A stretch of DNA of 6,560 nt from an uncultured Methanosarcinales archaeon. GTDB taxonomy: Archaea; Halobacteriota; Methanosarcinia; Methanotrichales; Methanotrichaceae. The stretch spans positions 1 through 6,560 of the forward strand of contig CALMJN010000212.1 in the NCBI GenBank assembly GCA_937864385.1, read 5' to 3'. Under the pieces are notes generated by a model. It worked only from the letters and a program-made list of their open reading frames with translations. It was not told the DNA's origin and searched no databases. Within the stretch, counting starts at the first letter, position 1. Each line of letters opens with the position of its first letter. Shown here in pieces: positions 6,433-6,560 of the stretch. The position numbers and the translations under genes were made by a program.

Positions 6433-6560
6433 AAAGAAACCTGGCAATCCAACTGGAAAGATTATTATGCCGTCTTGCAGGTCCATCCTTCGGCTGAACC
6501 GGAGGTGATCAAGGCTGCCTATGAGCGACTGGCCCGCAAGTATCATCCCGATATGAACTC
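6430..6560 (+). CDS. J-domain (DnaJ/CbpA-like) protein, N-terminal start only
   Basis: From ATG 6430 the frame reads [20 protein letters not shown], then AEPEVIKAAYERLARKYHPDMN to the window edge. This is the start of a J domain: DYYAVLQV forms helix I, AYERLARKYHPD helix II with the conserved HPD loop that stimulates the Hsp70 (DnaK) ATPase. The sequence resembles N-terminal J domains of bacterial CbpA/DnaJ-like proteins; the combination VHP-AEPEV is a style I associate with Chloroflexota, weakly. The first Met coincides with the methylthiotransferase sequence DMKE, so the two read as one frame. No ribosome binding site is evident. It may be a separate gene brought next to the methylthiotransferase by a join at about 6430-6440. 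A genuine fusion is possible but I know of none in that family. Confidence 0.7.
   Translation, partial: MKETWQSNWKDYYAVLQVHPSAEPEVIKAAYERLARKYHPDMN

Noticed and set aside
1..6560. tRNA, rRNA, CRISPR array, riboswitch or insertion sequence.
   Set aside because: No cloverleaf, regularly spaced repeats, conserved aptamer core, transposase motif or terminal inverted repeats were seen on either strand.

Overview
This window is best read as a mosaic of pieces from several genomes rather than one natural locus. From base 1 to about 3744 the DNA has moderate GC and uses AGA/AGG, ATA and CTC codons freely. It carries an archaeal-looking dTDP-rhamnose gene set and a Cys-rich repeat surface protein. 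My best guess is a methanogen of the Methanothrix/Methanosarcinales type, inferred from protein style only. From about 3748 to 5955 the DNA turns abruptly very GC-rich with mostly G/C third codon positions. It carries a fragment of a DUF4159-type protein and then two exopolysaccharide/exosortase genes typical of Gram-negative bacteria, probably Betaproteobacteria. From about 5956 to 6430 the moderate-GC archaeal style returns with part of a tRNA methylthiotransferase. The last about 130 bases encode the start of a J-domain protein of bacterial style.

Layout: (1) rmlA (5' end cut off), rmlB and rmlD run on the + strand as a tight operon, with no rmlC in view. Together RmlA, RmlB and RmlD perform steps 1, 2 and 4 of glucose-1-phosphate to dTDP-L-rhamnose. 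(2) A convergent intergenic gap of about 130 bases holds a 9-bp perfect inverted repeat. (3) A minus-strand gene encodes CTDC-type Cys-rich repeats, a Tyr/Pro linker and a C-terminal beta-like domain; its N-terminus is lost at the 3745 break. (4) The bacterial block follows on the + strand: the last part of a DUF4159-like protein, an in-frame run into a TIGR03087-type glycosyltransferase, and an exosortase A overlapping it by ATGA. (5) A methylthiotransferase fragment then runs in frame into a J-domain start at the right edge.

Every change of style falls inside a gene, and at each one the recognisable part of a protein on one or both sides is missing. At least four such joins are visible, near 3745, 3885, 5955 and 6432. 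That is the signature of chimeric assembly or library/amplification chimerism. A genomic island would normally leave complete genes or a rejoinable target gene, but the archaeal genes left and right of the bacterial block are different genes on opposite strands. The two in-frame joins therefore should not be reported as novel fusion proteins without read-level support. The individual genes are well recognised. The most interesting natural feature is the Cys-rich, Tyr/Pro-linker surface protein beside the rhamnose genes.
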